A stretch of DNA of 64,000 nucleotides from CAVSUB01 sp963730995 (GCA_963730995.1 CAVSUB010000001.1:1405477-1469476); one strand, 5' to 3'; shown: positions 17,086 to 26,033, counted from the first letter of the stretch. Notes: generated from the sequence alone by a model not told the origin. Made by a program: numbers and translations.

Positions 17086-19443
17086 CTACTTCATCCCGCC
17101 GTTGGCCAGCGCCCTGATCATGTCCAGCGGCAGCCGGGTTCCCGCCCGATCGTTCGCACGCCGGATCTTGTCGGGCGTGACGCCATGGTCTTTGAGGCTG
17201 ACGAGATCCTCGAGGTCGAGCTTATCGTAGCCGAGTGTTTTCAGCTCGCTGACGAAGCTCGGCGTCACACCGTGATCGCGCAGCCGCAGCAGCGTCTCCA
17301 GCGGCAGGTTGCGATAGCCGAGCGATGCGAGCTCGCGCACGAAGTCGGTGGACACTCCGTGATCCTTCGCTTTCACGAGCTCCTCCACCGTCAGCGTCTG
17401 ACCGAGATCACGAAGCTCACGAGCGAAGGTCGATCCGACGCCGTGGTCGCGCATGCGAATCAGCTCCTCGAGCGTCAGCTTGCGCTGGCTGAGCGTCGTC
17501 ATCTCGCGAACGTAGTCAGGATTCACCCCGTGGTCGCGCGCAGTCACGAGCTGGTCCACGGTTGCGGATCCGAAGCCGAGGTCTCGGAATTCGCGAATGT
17601 ACTCGCCGTTCACGCCATGATCGCGAATGCGCTGCAGCTCGTCGGCCGAAAGGTTCTTGACGTTCTGGGCCGAGAGCTCGCCGATGAAGTCCGGTGTCAC
17701 GCCGTGATCCCGCAGCCTGATCAACGTGTCTATCGAACCCAGGCGATAGCCTGCGGCACCCATCTCGCGCAGATAGTCAAAGTGGGCGCCGTGGTCCCCC
17801 GCGCGAACCAGCTGGGAGATCGAGGGCCGTGAGTAGCCCTGTTTGGTGAGCTCGTCGAGGAACGCGAAGCCGATGTCACCTCGCGCAAGCGAGTACCGTT
17901 CGGCGTCAGTCGGCCGGCCATAGCCCCGTTTCTCGAGCTCCGGGCCGAATCCCGTGTTGGGGCTGAAGTAGAACACGCCGCCGGCGACACCGTCCCTCGC
18001 GGTGCCCTCGAAGGCGAACGTCCCTGCGTCGCGCCGGATGCTGAACTTGACGGGCCCGCTGGCGCTCGCGAGCTGGGCGGACGAGGTGCCCTCGAGTCGG
18101 TCGACTGGAATTGAGAACCCCGAGCTCCAATCGCCGTCCGTCAGTCGAAGGTGAACGGTGCCGGTTTTTGGACTCTGCCGGATCTCCCAGGTGCCATGGA
18201 AGGTCGATTGCTGAATCCCGTCCGAACCTTCCGTGCGATTCGAAACTCCCCGTGTTCTTCTTGACGCTGCCGAAGGCGGCGCTTGCCGAGCGGATTCGGT
18301 GCTCGCGTGGGCAACAGCAGAAGTGTCCGGCGGGAGGGCAACGTTCGTATCTGGCGGCAGCGCGGCAGTCGCATTCACAAGGACAGCGTCCGCGCTGGCG
18401 AGCGGCACCACGAGAGCAGCCGCCACCGCCAGACTCGCGAGGCGGGCCCGAATGCCTGGAACCACACGGCTCCGGCCGGTGTCCATGACCGCGAGCATCC
18501 GTCCTTCGAGTTGCCGGGGTCGTGCCATGGTGACGACGAGCGCCGGGGCGCGGCCGCCTCCGAGCGTATGCGCCAGCTCCAGCAGATGCCCCGCGTAGTC
18601 CCGTGCGCTGGTGCCGGCCGTCAACACGAGATCGTCACAGGCCAACTCACGCTCGATACGAAGCCGGCGCGCGATCCACCACACGCCCGGGTGGGGCCAA
18701 TAGGCTGCGCACGCCATCGCCCCGAGCGTCTGGGTCAGGCAGTCGCGCCGGCTGACGTGAGCGAGCTCGTGCAGCACAACGGCCCGGCGGCGATCGTCGT
18801 CCCATGTGTCAGCGATGGCCGGAAGCAGGATGGCCGGCGATCGCAACCCGAAGACCATCGGCATCGTGTGCTGCCGGCTCCGCAACAGACGCACGGGATG
18901 CTCGATGCGGAGGCTGCGCCGGCACTCGTCGAGCATCTGCCTCCATCCGCCGTCAACGATCTCGGTTGCCTGCGTGGCGAGGCGTCGTACGGACAGCTGC
19001 TCCGCCGCCAGATATGTCAGGAGCACAAGGGCTCCCCACGCGTAGAGCACGACGAGAGCCGTGGGCCATGACATCGACGGCTTCTCCTGCACGGGTGGCG
19101 CATGGGTCGCCGGCGCGGCCGACGCGCTTGGAGAATCGACGGCGGAAGAGCGGACAATCGAATCCGGTGCTCCCGGACTCGGATCGACGTCCCCATTTGC
19201 GGGCGCGACGCTCAGACTCCTCGAAACAGGAAGGGCGACCTCCCAGGTCGGAAGGAGTGCCGAGAGCAGCGGCAGGACCAGCAGGCCGATCACGACGATG
19301 GACCACGAGAGGTGGCGCGCGGCGGCCGACGACCGGGCGCCGATCAGCCACTGAACGACGAGGGCCGCGCCGACGAGCATCGACGCTTTGACGAGAAGCT
19401 GGAGCCCCATCCAGACGGCGCCATTGCCGAAAACATCGCTCAT
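17086..19443 (-). CDS. M56 (BlaR1-type) sensor metalloprotease with C-terminal tandem DHG repeats
   Basis: 785 aa. N-terminal membrane helices (about 15-35, 45-65 and 125-147) flank an M56 zinc-protease domain with HELAH at 225-229 and the downstream ligand helix ERELACDD near 264-271; a further helix lies near 335-352. After a linker (about 355-440) and a beta-rich segment, the C-terminal ~250 residues hold eight units of about 29 residues, each starting DHGV or DHGA and continuing with an F/Y-x-x-E-L/M/F helix and a short L-x-x-L-x-x-R segment, plus a degenerate first unit. In BlaR1-like systems, ligand binding outside activates the inner zinc protease, leading to removal of the BlaI repressor. 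The repeat region probably is the sensory or docking part. It overlaps blaI by 4 bp. Confidence 0.9.
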   Translation of the reverse strand: MSDVFGNGAVWMGLQLLVKASMLVGAALVVQWLIGARSSAAARHLSWSIVVIGLLVLPLLSALLPTWEVALPVSRSLSVAPANGDVDPSPGAPDSIVRSSAVDSPSASAAPATHAPPVQEKPSMSWPTALVVLYAWGALVLLTYLAAEQLSVRRLATQATEIVDGGWRQMLDECRRSLRIEHPVRLLRSRQHTMPMVFGLRSPAILLPAIADTWDDDRRRAVVLHELAHVSRRDCLTQTLGAMACAAYWPHPGVWWIARRLRIERELACDDLVLTAGTSARDYAGHLLELAHTLGGGRAPALVVTMARPRQLEGRMLAVMDTGRSRVVPGIRARLASLAVAAALVVPLASADAVLVNATAALPPDTNVALPPDTSAVAHASTESARQAPPSAASRRTRGVSNRTEGSDGIQQSTFHGTWEIRQSPKTGTVHLRLTDGDWSSGFSIPVDRLEGTSSAQLASASGPVKFSIRRDAGTFAFEGTARDGVAGGVFYFSPNTGFGPELEKRGYGRPTDAERYSLARGDIGFAFLDELTKQGYSRPSISQLVRAGDHGAHFDYLREMGAAGYRLGSIDTLIRLRDHGVTPDFIGELSAQNVKNLSADELQRIRDHGVNGEYIREFRDLGFGSATVDQLVTARDHGVNPDYVREMTTLSQRKLTLEELIRMRDHGVGSTFARELRDLGQTLTVEELVKAKDHGVSTDFVRELASLGYRNLPLETLLRLRDHGVTPSFVSELKTLGYDKLDLEDLVSLKDHGVTPDKIRRANDRAGTRLPLDMIRALANGGMK
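17088..17805 (-). repeat. Protein-coding tandem repeat encoding eight DHG units
   Basis: The 3' part of the M56 gene has near-identical DNA landmarks (CCGTGATC or CCGTGGTC on the plus strand, encoding DHG) recurring at about 17182, 17268, 17357, 17440, 17527, 17614, 17701 and 17788. Most spacings are 86-87 bp, i.e. 29 codons, with one unit a codon shorter. DNA identity between units is only partial, so the array is old rather than freshly expanded. Confidence 0.8.
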
Positions 19444-19835
19444 CGCTTGTCTCCATCGTCGCGTCCGCGCTTCAACAGGGTCGATAGCCGGCGGTATTCG
19501 GCGTCGGTGAGAGGCTCGCCTGCAATGTCCAGGAGCGCTGCCATGGCCGACCCTCGGGAATTGTCGAAGAACGTGCGAACGAGCTGTCTCAAGGCCGAGC
19601 GGCTGGCTTCTTCGGGCTTCGCCGCCGGGAAGTAAACGTATCGCGGACCGTCGTACTCGCGGGCGAGCAGGCCTCGCTCGATCATGATGTCCAGCAGCTT
19701 GCGAACGCTGGACGGGCTGGACGCGTCAGGCAGCTCGGAGCGGATGTCCTCGACTGTTGCGCGGCGGCGGCGGTAGAGGATCTCCATTATCTGGCTCTCG
19801 CGACGCGTCAAATCGATGTGGGCAAGCTTTGTCAT
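19440..19835 (-). CDS. blaI: BlaI/MecI/CopY-family transcriptional repressor
   Basis: 131 aa from ATG 19835; the frame is open to 19907, but this start fits the family N-terminus (MTKLAHIDLTRRESQIMEIL). A winged helix follows (RATVEDIRSELPDASSPSSV, then VRKLLDIMIERGLLARE) with a C-terminal dimerisation part ending in RLSTLLKRGR. BlaI repressors bind palindromes as dimers and are cleaved or displaced when the partner M56 protein is activated. The stop codon overlaps the start of the M56 gene (ATGA), and a perfect 14-bp palindrome lies 40 bp upstream, so repressor and sensor form an autoregulated unit. Confidence 0.92.
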   Translation of the reverse strand: MTKLAHIDLTRRESQIMEILYRRRRATVEDIRSELPDASSPSSVRKLLDIMIERGLLAREYDGPRYVYFPAAKPEEASRSALRQLVRTFFDNSRGSAMAALLDIAGEPLTDAEYRRLSTLLKRGRDDGDKR

Positions 19836-19874
19836 GTTGGATTCAAACCGGCGCAGCGAATTTTTTCGCCCTCG

Positions 19875-19888
19875 GCGAATATATTCGC
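19875..19888. promoter_or_regulatory. Perfect palindrome, probable BlaI operator
   Basis: GCGAATATATTCGC is a perfect 14-bp inverted repeat 40-53 bp upstream of the blaI ATG (19835), in an otherwise GC-rich region. Its AT-rich centre could overlap the -10 region, which fits autorepression. Position and symmetry support it; the exact sequence differs from the staphylococcal TACA/TGTA-type mec/bla operators. Confidence 0.65.
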
Positions 19889-19997
19889 GCTCGCCGCCGG
19901 ATGTCAATACGTGAGAACCCTGGTGGATGTTCGCTGTTTACCGAAGCTCGGCTTGCCGTCCGACGCGGTTGGTGTGTCGGCAGAATCTGCGCGCCGC

Positions 19998-20021
19998 GGG
20001 GTCAGACCTAGGTCTGACCCC
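19998..20021. repeat. 24-bp perfect palindrome (REP-like)
   Basis: GGGGTCAGACC-TA-GGTCTGACCCC is self-complementary over its whole 24 bp. It lies just beyond the stop of the flavoprotein gene, between it and blaI. GGGGTCAGAC-type half sites are common in bacterial REP-like elements, and the position could also make it a transcription terminator hairpin for the leftward operon. No REP-type transposase is seen nearby. Confidence 0.6.
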
Positions 20022-20070
20022 AGTCCTAGGCGGGCGCCAGGGTGACCCCAGTCCTATGCGGGCGCCAGGG
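20015..20070. repeat. Two tandem 28-bp direct repeats overlapping the 3' end of the flavoprotein gene
   Basis: Copy 1 is 20015-20042 and copy 2 is 20043-20070; they differ at a single base (CCTAGG versus CCTATG). Copy 2 contains the last codons and the stop codon of the minus-strand flavoprotein gene; copy 1 also overlaps one arm of the 24-bp palindrome. This looks like a recent local duplication of the gene end. Confidence 0.75.
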
Positions 20071-21184
20071 CGATACCAGGCTCGTGGGCGTGGAGAAACC
20101 AGCGGTGAAGGAGGACGCTCCGCACGAACCAGGGGGCCTCGAGCAGACGCGGCGCGAGCCCTACCGCAACGTTGTCCGGAACGACGTGCGAGAGCAACCG
20201 GGCTAGCCTTGAAACACCGAACCGCTTCCGGAGATGGCGCTCGTAGGGATCGAGTTGGTCGCGCGTGTAGCGGCCGGCGGTACTCAAAATGGCGGACGCG
20301 GCCATCAGCCCTGACTCGATGGCAGGCCTGATTCCTTCACCGCTCTGCGGATACGCAAGGCCGGCCGCGTCGCCAATCAGGATCACCCCGTCGTCCACAA
20401 TGCGCCGACCGGTGGGCGCGGCAATCAGGTACGCGTGCCCGCGCCAACGCCACGCTGCCTTCTTCGGGATCCTGCGTCGCGCCTTCAGGAATTCCACGAA
20501 CTCGGCGGTCGCGCTCGGGAGGCCTCGCGCGTCGAGACGGCCGAATCCGACGTTGAGATGACCCTGCTTGCGAAAGCACCACCCGTAGCCCCCGAGATCA
20601 GGTGAAAAATACAGTTCAGGCTGCTCCGGATGAACCGGATACGAGGACGCATCGCCGTCGCCGACCGCGAACTCCACTTCCTGCGCGGCAACAAGCGCCG
20701 TTCGATCCGGCGCTCCATTCAGCATCCGCGCGACGGGACAGAAGTGACCGCCGGCCCCAACGAGCATCGGCGCCTCCACACTCTCGTTCAGGATCCAGCG
20801 TCCGTCATGACGGCGTATGTTGGCGACGCGAACGCCGAGCTGAAGTCTGGCCTGGGAACGTTGCAGAAGATAGTGATCGAACTCGCAGCGCCGAATACCG
20901 AAGCTTACGGGCCGGGGGTAGGTTGTCTCGACTGTCCCGCCGCCTCCGATGAGCCCCACGCGGAAACCGGTGATCGGCTGGAACGTCCTGCCGCTTCGAT
21001 AGTCGTCGACGTCGAGCCGGAGGTCGTCAATCACTTGAGGGGTGATCCACCCGGCGCACACCTTGTCTCTCGGAAAGTTCGCGCCGTCGATGACGACGAC
21101 GTCGAGACCGGCCTGCCGGAGCCTCCACGCGCACGCGGAGCCCGCTGGCCCCCCGCCGGCGATCACGACATCACAAGTGACCAC
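20054..21184 (-). CDS. Geranylgeranyl-reductase-family FAD-dependent oxidoreductase
   Basis: 376 aa, GTG start at 21184, 15 bp after the upstream synthase gene ends. The N-terminal dinucleotide fold reads VVIAGGGPAGSACAWRLRQA, followed by NFPRDKVCAGWITP, a family signature. The second FAD motif ILIGDAAGLAYPQSGEGIRPA and a C-terminal helical part complete the fold. Such enzymes reduce isoprenoid chains or oxidise lipophilic substrates. Being in one operon with a cyclopropane fatty acid synthase, it may act on membrane lipids; that is inference. The last codons and stop lie in a tandem duplication. Confidence 0.88.
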   Translation of the reverse strand: MVTCDVVIAGGGPAGSACAWRLRQAGLDVVVIDGANFPRDKVCAGWITPQVIDDLRLDVDDYRSGRTFQPITGFRVGLIGGGGTVETTYPRPVSFGIRRCEFDHYLLQRSQARLQLGVRVANIRRHDGRWILNESVEAPMLVGAGGHFCPVARMLNGAPDRTALVAAQEVEFAVGDGDASSYPVHPEQPELYFSPDLGGYGWCFRKQGHLNVGFGRLDARGLPSATAEFVEFLKARRRIPKKAAWRWRGHAYLIAAPTGRRIVDDGVILIGDAAGLAYPQSGEGIRPAIESGLMAASAILSTAGRYTRDQLDPYERHLRKRFGVSRLARLLSHVVPDNVAVGLAPRLLEAPWFVRSVLLHRWFLHAHEPGIALAPA

Positions 21185-21199
21185 GATTCGACCTTGCGA

Positions 21200-22459
21200 T
21201 CAGCCGCTGACACGCGTCCATGGCACGACGTTGCTCCCGCCACGCGCGAACACGACCTGAAAAAGCTGCATCGAGCCCGTCGTGAACGCCACCTCCGAGC
21301 CGGCGAGATAGAGATCCCACGCCCGCACGAACTTCGTATCGAACATCGCCGCTACTTCGCGAGAGGCGTCCTTGAAGCGGCTGCGCCAGTGCACGAGCGT
21401 TTTCGCGTAGTGCAACCGCAGGTTCTCGACGTCGAGCACCGACAGGTCGTGCGGCTCGAGTACGTGCTCGAAGACTTCCCGGAGCGTCGGCGCGTACGCC
21501 CCGGGGAAGATCCGCTTGCGGATCCACGCGTTGAGCGGGGCACTCTGGTTGCGCCCGATGAAGTGCAGAAGGCCGCGGCCGGAATCCGTCAGCGCACGAT
21601 CGATCACGCCGCCCAGCGTCGGATAGTCGGGGGCGCCGACGTGTTCGAGCATACCGACCGATACGAACGCATCATATGTCCCGCGAACCTGACGGTAGTC
21701 GTCCTCGACGAAGTCGACGCGATCCGCGAGCCCCTGTTCTGAGGCTTTACGCCGCGCGTACGCAATCTGTTCGGCCGACACATTGAAAGCACGAACGGTC
21801 ACTCCGTAGTGCCGAGCCATGAAGAGCGCCAGCGATCCCCATCCGCATCCCGCCTCGACCACGCGCTCACCCGGCTGGAGCCGCAGCTTCCGGCAGACAA
21901 GGTCCATCTTCGCGATCTGGGCGGCTTCCAGCGTGGCGTCCGGCGTCGGGAAATACGCGCACGTGTAAACCATGTCCCGATCAAGCCAGAGACGGTAGAA
22001 GTTGTTGCCGAGATCGTAGTGGTGGTGAACGTTCTCCTTCGCGGAGTGCACGTCGTTCGATTGCTGCCACAGCCACCAGGGCCGTCGTTTGGTCGTCCCC
22101 CAGGCGCGGTAGATGGCCTCGAGAAGAGCGACCAGATCGCCGCGGATCTCGACGCCGCCGGACATGAACGCCTCACCGAAGTTCAGCTCCGGGTCCCAGA
22201 CCCAGCCGAACAATGCCTGGCGATTCTTGAACACGATCGTCGCAACAGGCGGATGCACCGGAGCCCGGAGCTCGAACCCATCCCATAGCGCGAATCCAAT
22301 CGGAGCGGATCGGACCGTTCCCTGAATCCGCGAAAGCGCCCAGCGATCGAGGCTCGTCGACGTGAGCGGCGCACGCAGTCGCTCGGACAAGGACCGTCCG
22401 ATCGGCTCCGCTTTGAAGCCGCTGCCTTCGGCGTCAATACGCGCATCCCAATCATTCAC
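21200..22459 (-). CDS. cfa: Cyclopropane-fatty-acyl-phospholipid synthase
   Basis: 419 aa, normal for Cfa/CmaS-type enzymes. An N-terminal substrate-binding part precedes HHYDLGNNFYRLWLD and MVYTCAYFPTPDATLEAAQ, both family hallmarks. The SAM-binding motif is VVEAGCGWGSLALFMA, followed by GVTVRAFNVSAEQIAYAR and FVSVGMLEHVG. It transfers a methylene group from S-adenosylmethionine to double bonds of membrane phospholipid acyl chains, a stationary-phase and stress modification. It is first in an operon with the flavoprotein downstream. Confidence 0.93.
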   Translation of the reverse strand: MNDWDARIDAEGSGFKAEPIGRSLSERLRAPLTSTSLDRWALSRIQGTVRSAPIGFALWDGFELRAPVHPPVATIVFKNRQALFGWVWDPELNFGEAFMSGGVEIRGDLVALLEAIYRAWGTTKRRPWWLWQQSNDVHSAKENVHHHYDLGNNFYRLWLDRDMVYTCAYFPTPDATLEAAQIAKMDLVCRKLRLQPGERVVEAGCGWGSLALFMARHYGVTVRAFNVSAEQIAYARRKASEQGLADRVDFVEDDYRQVRGTYDAFVSVGMLEHVGAPDYPTLGGVIDRALTDSGRGLLHFIGRNQSAPLNAWIRKRIFPGAYAPTLREVFEHVLEPHDLSVLDVENLRLHYAKTLVHWRSRFKDASREVAAMFDTKFVRAWDLYLAGSEVAFTTGSMQLFQVVFARGGSNVVPWTRVSG

Positions 22460-22742
22460 AGCGATCCCCTCCGGTCCGACGGCGTGAATGGCCTCGACAA
22501 TACGGTGTCGTCACGTCTACGGCGACACCAGTAATGCTGACGTCGAAATCGATCATATTTCTATGACCTGGAGCCGGAAAACTGGCTCGCAACTGCAGTG
22601 CCAGGCCGGGGGCGCCAGGTACTCGACTGAATGCTAATTGATGAGGTCGTAGATTTCCAGTCGGGGCCTTGAGGTGAGGCCTTCAGACGCCGCCACCCAG
22701 GCTGACCGGTCGAGTCCGATCGGGCGTGAAAGGATGCGAGTC

Positions 22743-22868
22743 TACTGCCGAAGCACGGAGGCGGGATCGACCTTCCCGGCCCAGCGGGCGGGAGCGCAGC
22801 ATGCGAGGAGGGAGACGGTCAGGATGATGACGGCGTTGCCGATGTAGACGGTCGGATCCGTTGGCCGC
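22743..22868 (-). pseudogene. 3' remnant of an ADOP/FtsX-type permease gene
   Basis: The minus strand reads DVRPTDPTVYIGNAVIILTV, then SLLACCAPARWAGKVDPASV and LRQ-stop, which is the standard C-terminus of the long acidobacterial permeases (final helix, then PAR-x-A-x-x-VDP-x-x-x-LR). Upstream the similarity ends abruptly and the frame changes near 22868. The fragment lies just downstream of a full-length copy in the same orientation, so it looks like the leftover of a tandem duplicate. Confidence 0.7.
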
Positions 22869-22933
22869 ACGTCGGATTTTTCACCATCAGGCCGGCGCCC
22901 ACGAGCAGATTCCTGATCCCGACACCCTCATTC

Positions 22934-25666
22934 CTACTCCCGCCGCAACGCAATCACCGGATCGATTCTGGCGGCCCGTCGCGCCGGGATCCAGGCGGCG
23001 ACGAGGGCAACGGCCAGCAACACACTCAGCGAGAGTACGGCGGTCCTCGGGTCCAGAGGCTCGACTCGGAACAGAGCGGTCTCGAGTACTCTCCCGATCG
23101 CATACGCACACGGCAATCCGATGACGACGCCAATCCCTACCATCCAGATGGAATCGCGGACCACCATCCGGATGATGTCGCCGGCAGCCGCCCCGAGCGC
23201 GATTCGCACGCCTATCTCGTTGGTCCGGCGGGCGACTCCGTAGACCAGCAGACCGCCGAGCCCGATTGCGGACAGCGTCAATGCGACCGCACCGAAAGCG
23301 CCCGACAGGATGCCCAGCAGACGCTCTGTTCGAAGCAACCGGTCGATCAGATCCGACTGCGTGTGAAATTCCGTGACGGGTACCGCGGGATCGACGGAGG
23401 CCACCGCCCGCCGGACGGAGTCGCCAAGGTGTGATGCGTCGATCGTGGTCCGGATCGCGAAATGAACCGTGCCGCCCGCAGCGTAGGCCTCGCCTTCCAG
23501 GGCATAGGGCTCGTAGATGGTTGGATACATCTCGCCGCGCAGATTGTTGTAGCGGCTGTTCCCGACGACCCCCACGATCTCGTGGTTGCTGTTGCTCGTG
23601 TTGTCGAGGCCAAGCCGGCGGCCTACGGGGCTCTCGTTCGGAAAGTACATCCTTGCGAACACTTCGTCGACGACGACAGCCTCCGCGCCAGGATGCATGT
23701 CACTCCGTTCGATCGCCCGGCCCGAAATGATTGGCATCCCCATCGTCTCGAAGAAGCCGTCGGCAACCCTGTTCAAGTTCGCGCGATGCGTGTCATCCCA
23801 AGGGCGCCCCGGCAAGTTGATGCGTCCGTTGTTGCCGTTTCCAGACAGCAGCCGGGTAGCGACCAGGCTCACTCGATCGACGCCCGGCAGTTTGGTCAGT
23901 TCGTCACGAACGCGAAGGACATAGGGGCCGACGCGCTCTCTCGAGTATCCCGCGCGGGCGGGATTCACGGACGCGTACGCGAGATTCTTACGAGCGAATC
24001 CAAGCTCGGTGGATTTGAGATTCGCCAGCGATCGGCCGAGAAGGCCTGCCGCAACGAGAGCTGCCAGACAGAGGGCGATCTGGAACGATACGAGTGCGCG
24101 AGGAAGGCCGAGGCCTCCACCCATCACCGAACGGGTCTGCGTTTTGAGCGACTCTCCGAAGTCGCCCCTCGCGGCGCGCAGCGCGGGCGCGAGACCGAAG
24201 AGAAACGCCGTCAGACTCGCTACCGCACCGGTGTACCCCAGTACGCGAAGGTCGAGCTGCACGTCGAAAGCGTTCGCGGGACCGCGTCCCGCCTCGAACA
24301 ACGCATGGATCGATTGTGCCAGGCTGTACCCCAGCACCACTCCTACTGCGCCGCCAAGAACGGCGAGCACCAGGCTCTCGATCATGTGCTGACGAAAGAC
24401 ACGTGTTCGTGCAGCACCAAGCGCCAACCGGACGGCGGACTCGCGCTCCCGGCCAACTGCGCGCGACAAGAGCAGGTTCGCCACGTTGGCGCATACGATC
24501 AGCAGGATCAAGCCGACGAGCAGCATCAGCGTCCAGAGAGCGTTCGTGTCTCTGGGATTCAGCGCGTCGAAGCCGCGACGTCCCTGCAGTGTGGTGAGCT
24601 CCGGGATCTCGGCTGCCTTGACCGTCGCACCCTCGGGTGCCGCCATGAGGCGGAACTGACCGGCAATCTGCGTTCTGGCGGCTTCTTCGGACACATCCGG
24701 TTTCAACCGCGCCACGAGCTGAACCCACCAGTCATGGTCGTCCTCGACCCGGGGCGCGCCAGAAGCCTGCCCCGTACGAAAAGCGACCTTCGCAGCGAAC
24801 GGTGCGTAGACATCGGTCCACTCACCGGCTCGGAGGCCAAAAAAACCGCCCGGCGCCACGCCGACAATGCGGGCCGGAACGTTGTTGATACGAATGCCAC
24901 TGTCGAGAGATTTGCTCCCCTGGTCGAGCGGGCCACCGCCAAAATGCCGGACCCAGAACCGATGGCTCACGACGACCACCGGCTGCGCGTCCACGCGATC
25001 CTCGTCGTCTCGGAACGCTCTGCCGATGACGGGCAAAGTACCCAGGGCTTGGAAAAAATTGCTGCTGACGTACTGCAGGTTCACCTGTTCGGCGGGCGCG
25101 GCGTCGAGGGCAGCCGCGACGGCGTCCGCGTCGGCGACTCCGATGAGCGACTGAAAAACGGTCTGTTCGCGCGCCAGGCGACGATACAAATAGGCAGGGA
25201 TCGATGAGCCCTCGAAACGGGTTGGCGAGACACGGCGGAAATACCCGTTGATGTTCTCGGCATTCTTGGGGAATGCATCGCTCGTCCAGACGACGATGCG
25301 CAGGGCGCCCGCGTCGTGGACCGGCAGGGGCCTGAGGATCGCGGCGTCGACGAGGCTGAAGATCGCCGTGTTGGCGCCGATGCCAATCGCGAGGGAGAGC
25401 ACCACCGCCAGCGCCAGCGCCGGCGCCCGACTGACTTGGCGCAGCCCGTACCGTGCGTCGCGGAACGCCGACTCGAGCCATTCGAGGATGCCTGCGGCCC
25501 GCGTCTCTTCCCGAATCCGCGTCACGTTCCCGAGACGCAGGCACGCCGCGCGTCGATCGCGTCCGTCCGCCATGTCCATCTCGAGGTGGAACTGGAGCTC
25601 CTCGTCGATGTCGTCCGTGTGGCGGCCGGAGCGGATCGTCCTCACAAGTCTGGACCAGACTCCCAT
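22934..25666 (-). CDS. ADOP-family ABC-type permease (MacB_PCD/FtsX domains)
   Basis: 910 aa from ATG 25666, chosen because AAGAGG lies just upstream and MGVWSRLVRTIRSG begins the family's N-terminal helical segment (IDEELQFHLEMDMADG). Then come the first membrane helix (LALAVVLSLAIGIGANTAIF), a MacB-type periplasmic core, FtsX helices (LMLLVGLILLIVCANVANLL), a second periplasmic core and a second FtsX set ending in RRAARIDPVIALRRE. No ATPase gene is adjacent, as is normal for ADOP proteins. The upstream PadR gene ends 14 bp before this start, so the two form an operon. The role is unproven; the architecture suggests mechanotransmission or export rather than classical transport. Confidence 0.9.
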   Translation of the reverse strand: MGVWSRLVRTIRSGRHTDDIDEELQFHLEMDMADGRDRRAACLRLGNVTRIREETRAAGILEWLESAFRDARYGLRQVSRAPALALAVVLSLAIGIGANTAIFSLVDAAILRPLPVHDAGALRIVVWTSDAFPKNAENINGYFRRVSPTRFEGSSIPAYLYRRLAREQTVFQSLIGVADADAVAAALDAAPAEQVNLQYVSSNFFQALGTLPVIGRAFRDDEDRVDAQPVVVVSHRFWVRHFGGGPLDQGSKSLDSGIRINNVPARIVGVAPGGFFGLRAGEWTDVYAPFAAKVAFRTGQASGAPRVEDDHDWWVQLVARLKPDVSEEAARTQIAGQFRLMAAPEGATVKAAEIPELTTLQGRRGFDALNPRDTNALWTLMLLVGLILLIVCANVANLLLSRAVGRERESAVRLALGAARTRVFRQHMIESLVLAVLGGAVGVVLGYSLAQSIHALFEAGRGPANAFDVQLDLRVLGYTGAVASLTAFLFGLAPALRAARGDFGESLKTQTRSVMGGGLGLPRALVSFQIALCLAALVAAGLLGRSLANLKSTELGFARKNLAYASVNPARAGYSRERVGPYVLRVRDELTKLPGVDRVSLVATRLLSGNGNNGRINLPGRPWDDTHRANLNRVADGFFETMGMPIISGRAIERSDMHPGAEAVVVDEVFARMYFPNESPVGRRLGLDNTSNSNHEIVGVVGNSRYNNLRGEMYPTIYEPYALEGEAYAAGGTVHFAIRTTIDASHLGDSVRRAVASVDPAVPVTEFHTQSDLIDRLLRTERLLGILSGAFGAVALTLSAIGLGGLLVYGVARRTNEIGVRIALGAAAGDIIRMVVRDSIWMVGIGVVIGLPCAYAIGRVLETALFRVEPLDPRTAVLSLSVLLAVALVAAWIPARRAARIDPVIALRRE

Positions 25667-25679
25667 GACCTGTACCTCT

Positions 25680-26006
25680 TCAGGCGGTCCGAAGAATCTT
25701 CGCGACGGCCGCCGAGACCGCGCGCCATCGTTCCTGGTCCGCCTCGAGCTTGCGGCGCCCTTTCGGCGTGAGCGAGTAGACACGCGCGCGGCGGCCGGCG
25801 TCCGACAGCCGCCACTCGGCCTTGATCAGCCCGGCTTCCGTCATCCGGTGGAGGGCCGGATAGAGCGACCCGGCTTCGACCCGAAGGACCTCGTCGGACG
25901 ATTGTTCGATGAAGGTCGAGATGGCGAACCCGTGATTCGGTCCGCGGCGGAGCACCTTCATCACGAGGAGCTCCAGTGAACCCTGCAGGTTGTCTGTCTT
26001 CGGCAT
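25680..26006 (-). CDS. PadR-family transcriptional regulator, paired with ADOP permease
   Basis: 108 aa. The winged-helix core reads LQGSLELLVMKVLRRGPNHG, FAISTFIEQSSDEVLRVEAG, SLYPALHRMTEAGLIKAEW and YSLTPKGRRKLEAD, the compact PadR domain with a short C-terminal dimerisation helix. ATG 26006 has no obvious Shine-Dalgarno sequence and directly abuts an AT-rich inverted repeat, hinting at a short or leaderless mRNA. It is the first gene of a two-gene unit with the permease and is divergent from a cytochrome P450 gene, so it may control both directions. Confidence 0.93.
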   Translation of the reverse strand: MPKTDNLQGSLELLVMKVLRRGPNHGFAISTFIEQSSDEVLRVEAGSLYPALHRMTEAGLIKAEWRLSDAGRRARVYSLTPKGRRKLEADQERWRAVSAAVAKILRTA

Positions 26007-26033
26007 GATATATAGACATCTAGCATAGATATC
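26007..26033. promoter_or_regulatory. AT-rich imperfect inverted repeat, candidate PadR operator
   Basis: GATATATAG and CATAGATATC form an imperfect inverted repeat with an 8-bp spacer, immediately upstream of the padR ATG and within the 107-bp gap to the divergent P450 start. Such an AT-rich island in GC-rich DNA is where the promoter should be, so PadR binding here would be autoregulatory. Confidence 0.5.

Noticed and set aside
17088..17805. Regular 87-bp periodicity considered as a CRISPR-like array
   Set aside because: The units lie in frame inside the M56 gene, diverge in DNA sequence and encode a protein repeat; no short identical repeats with unique spacers.
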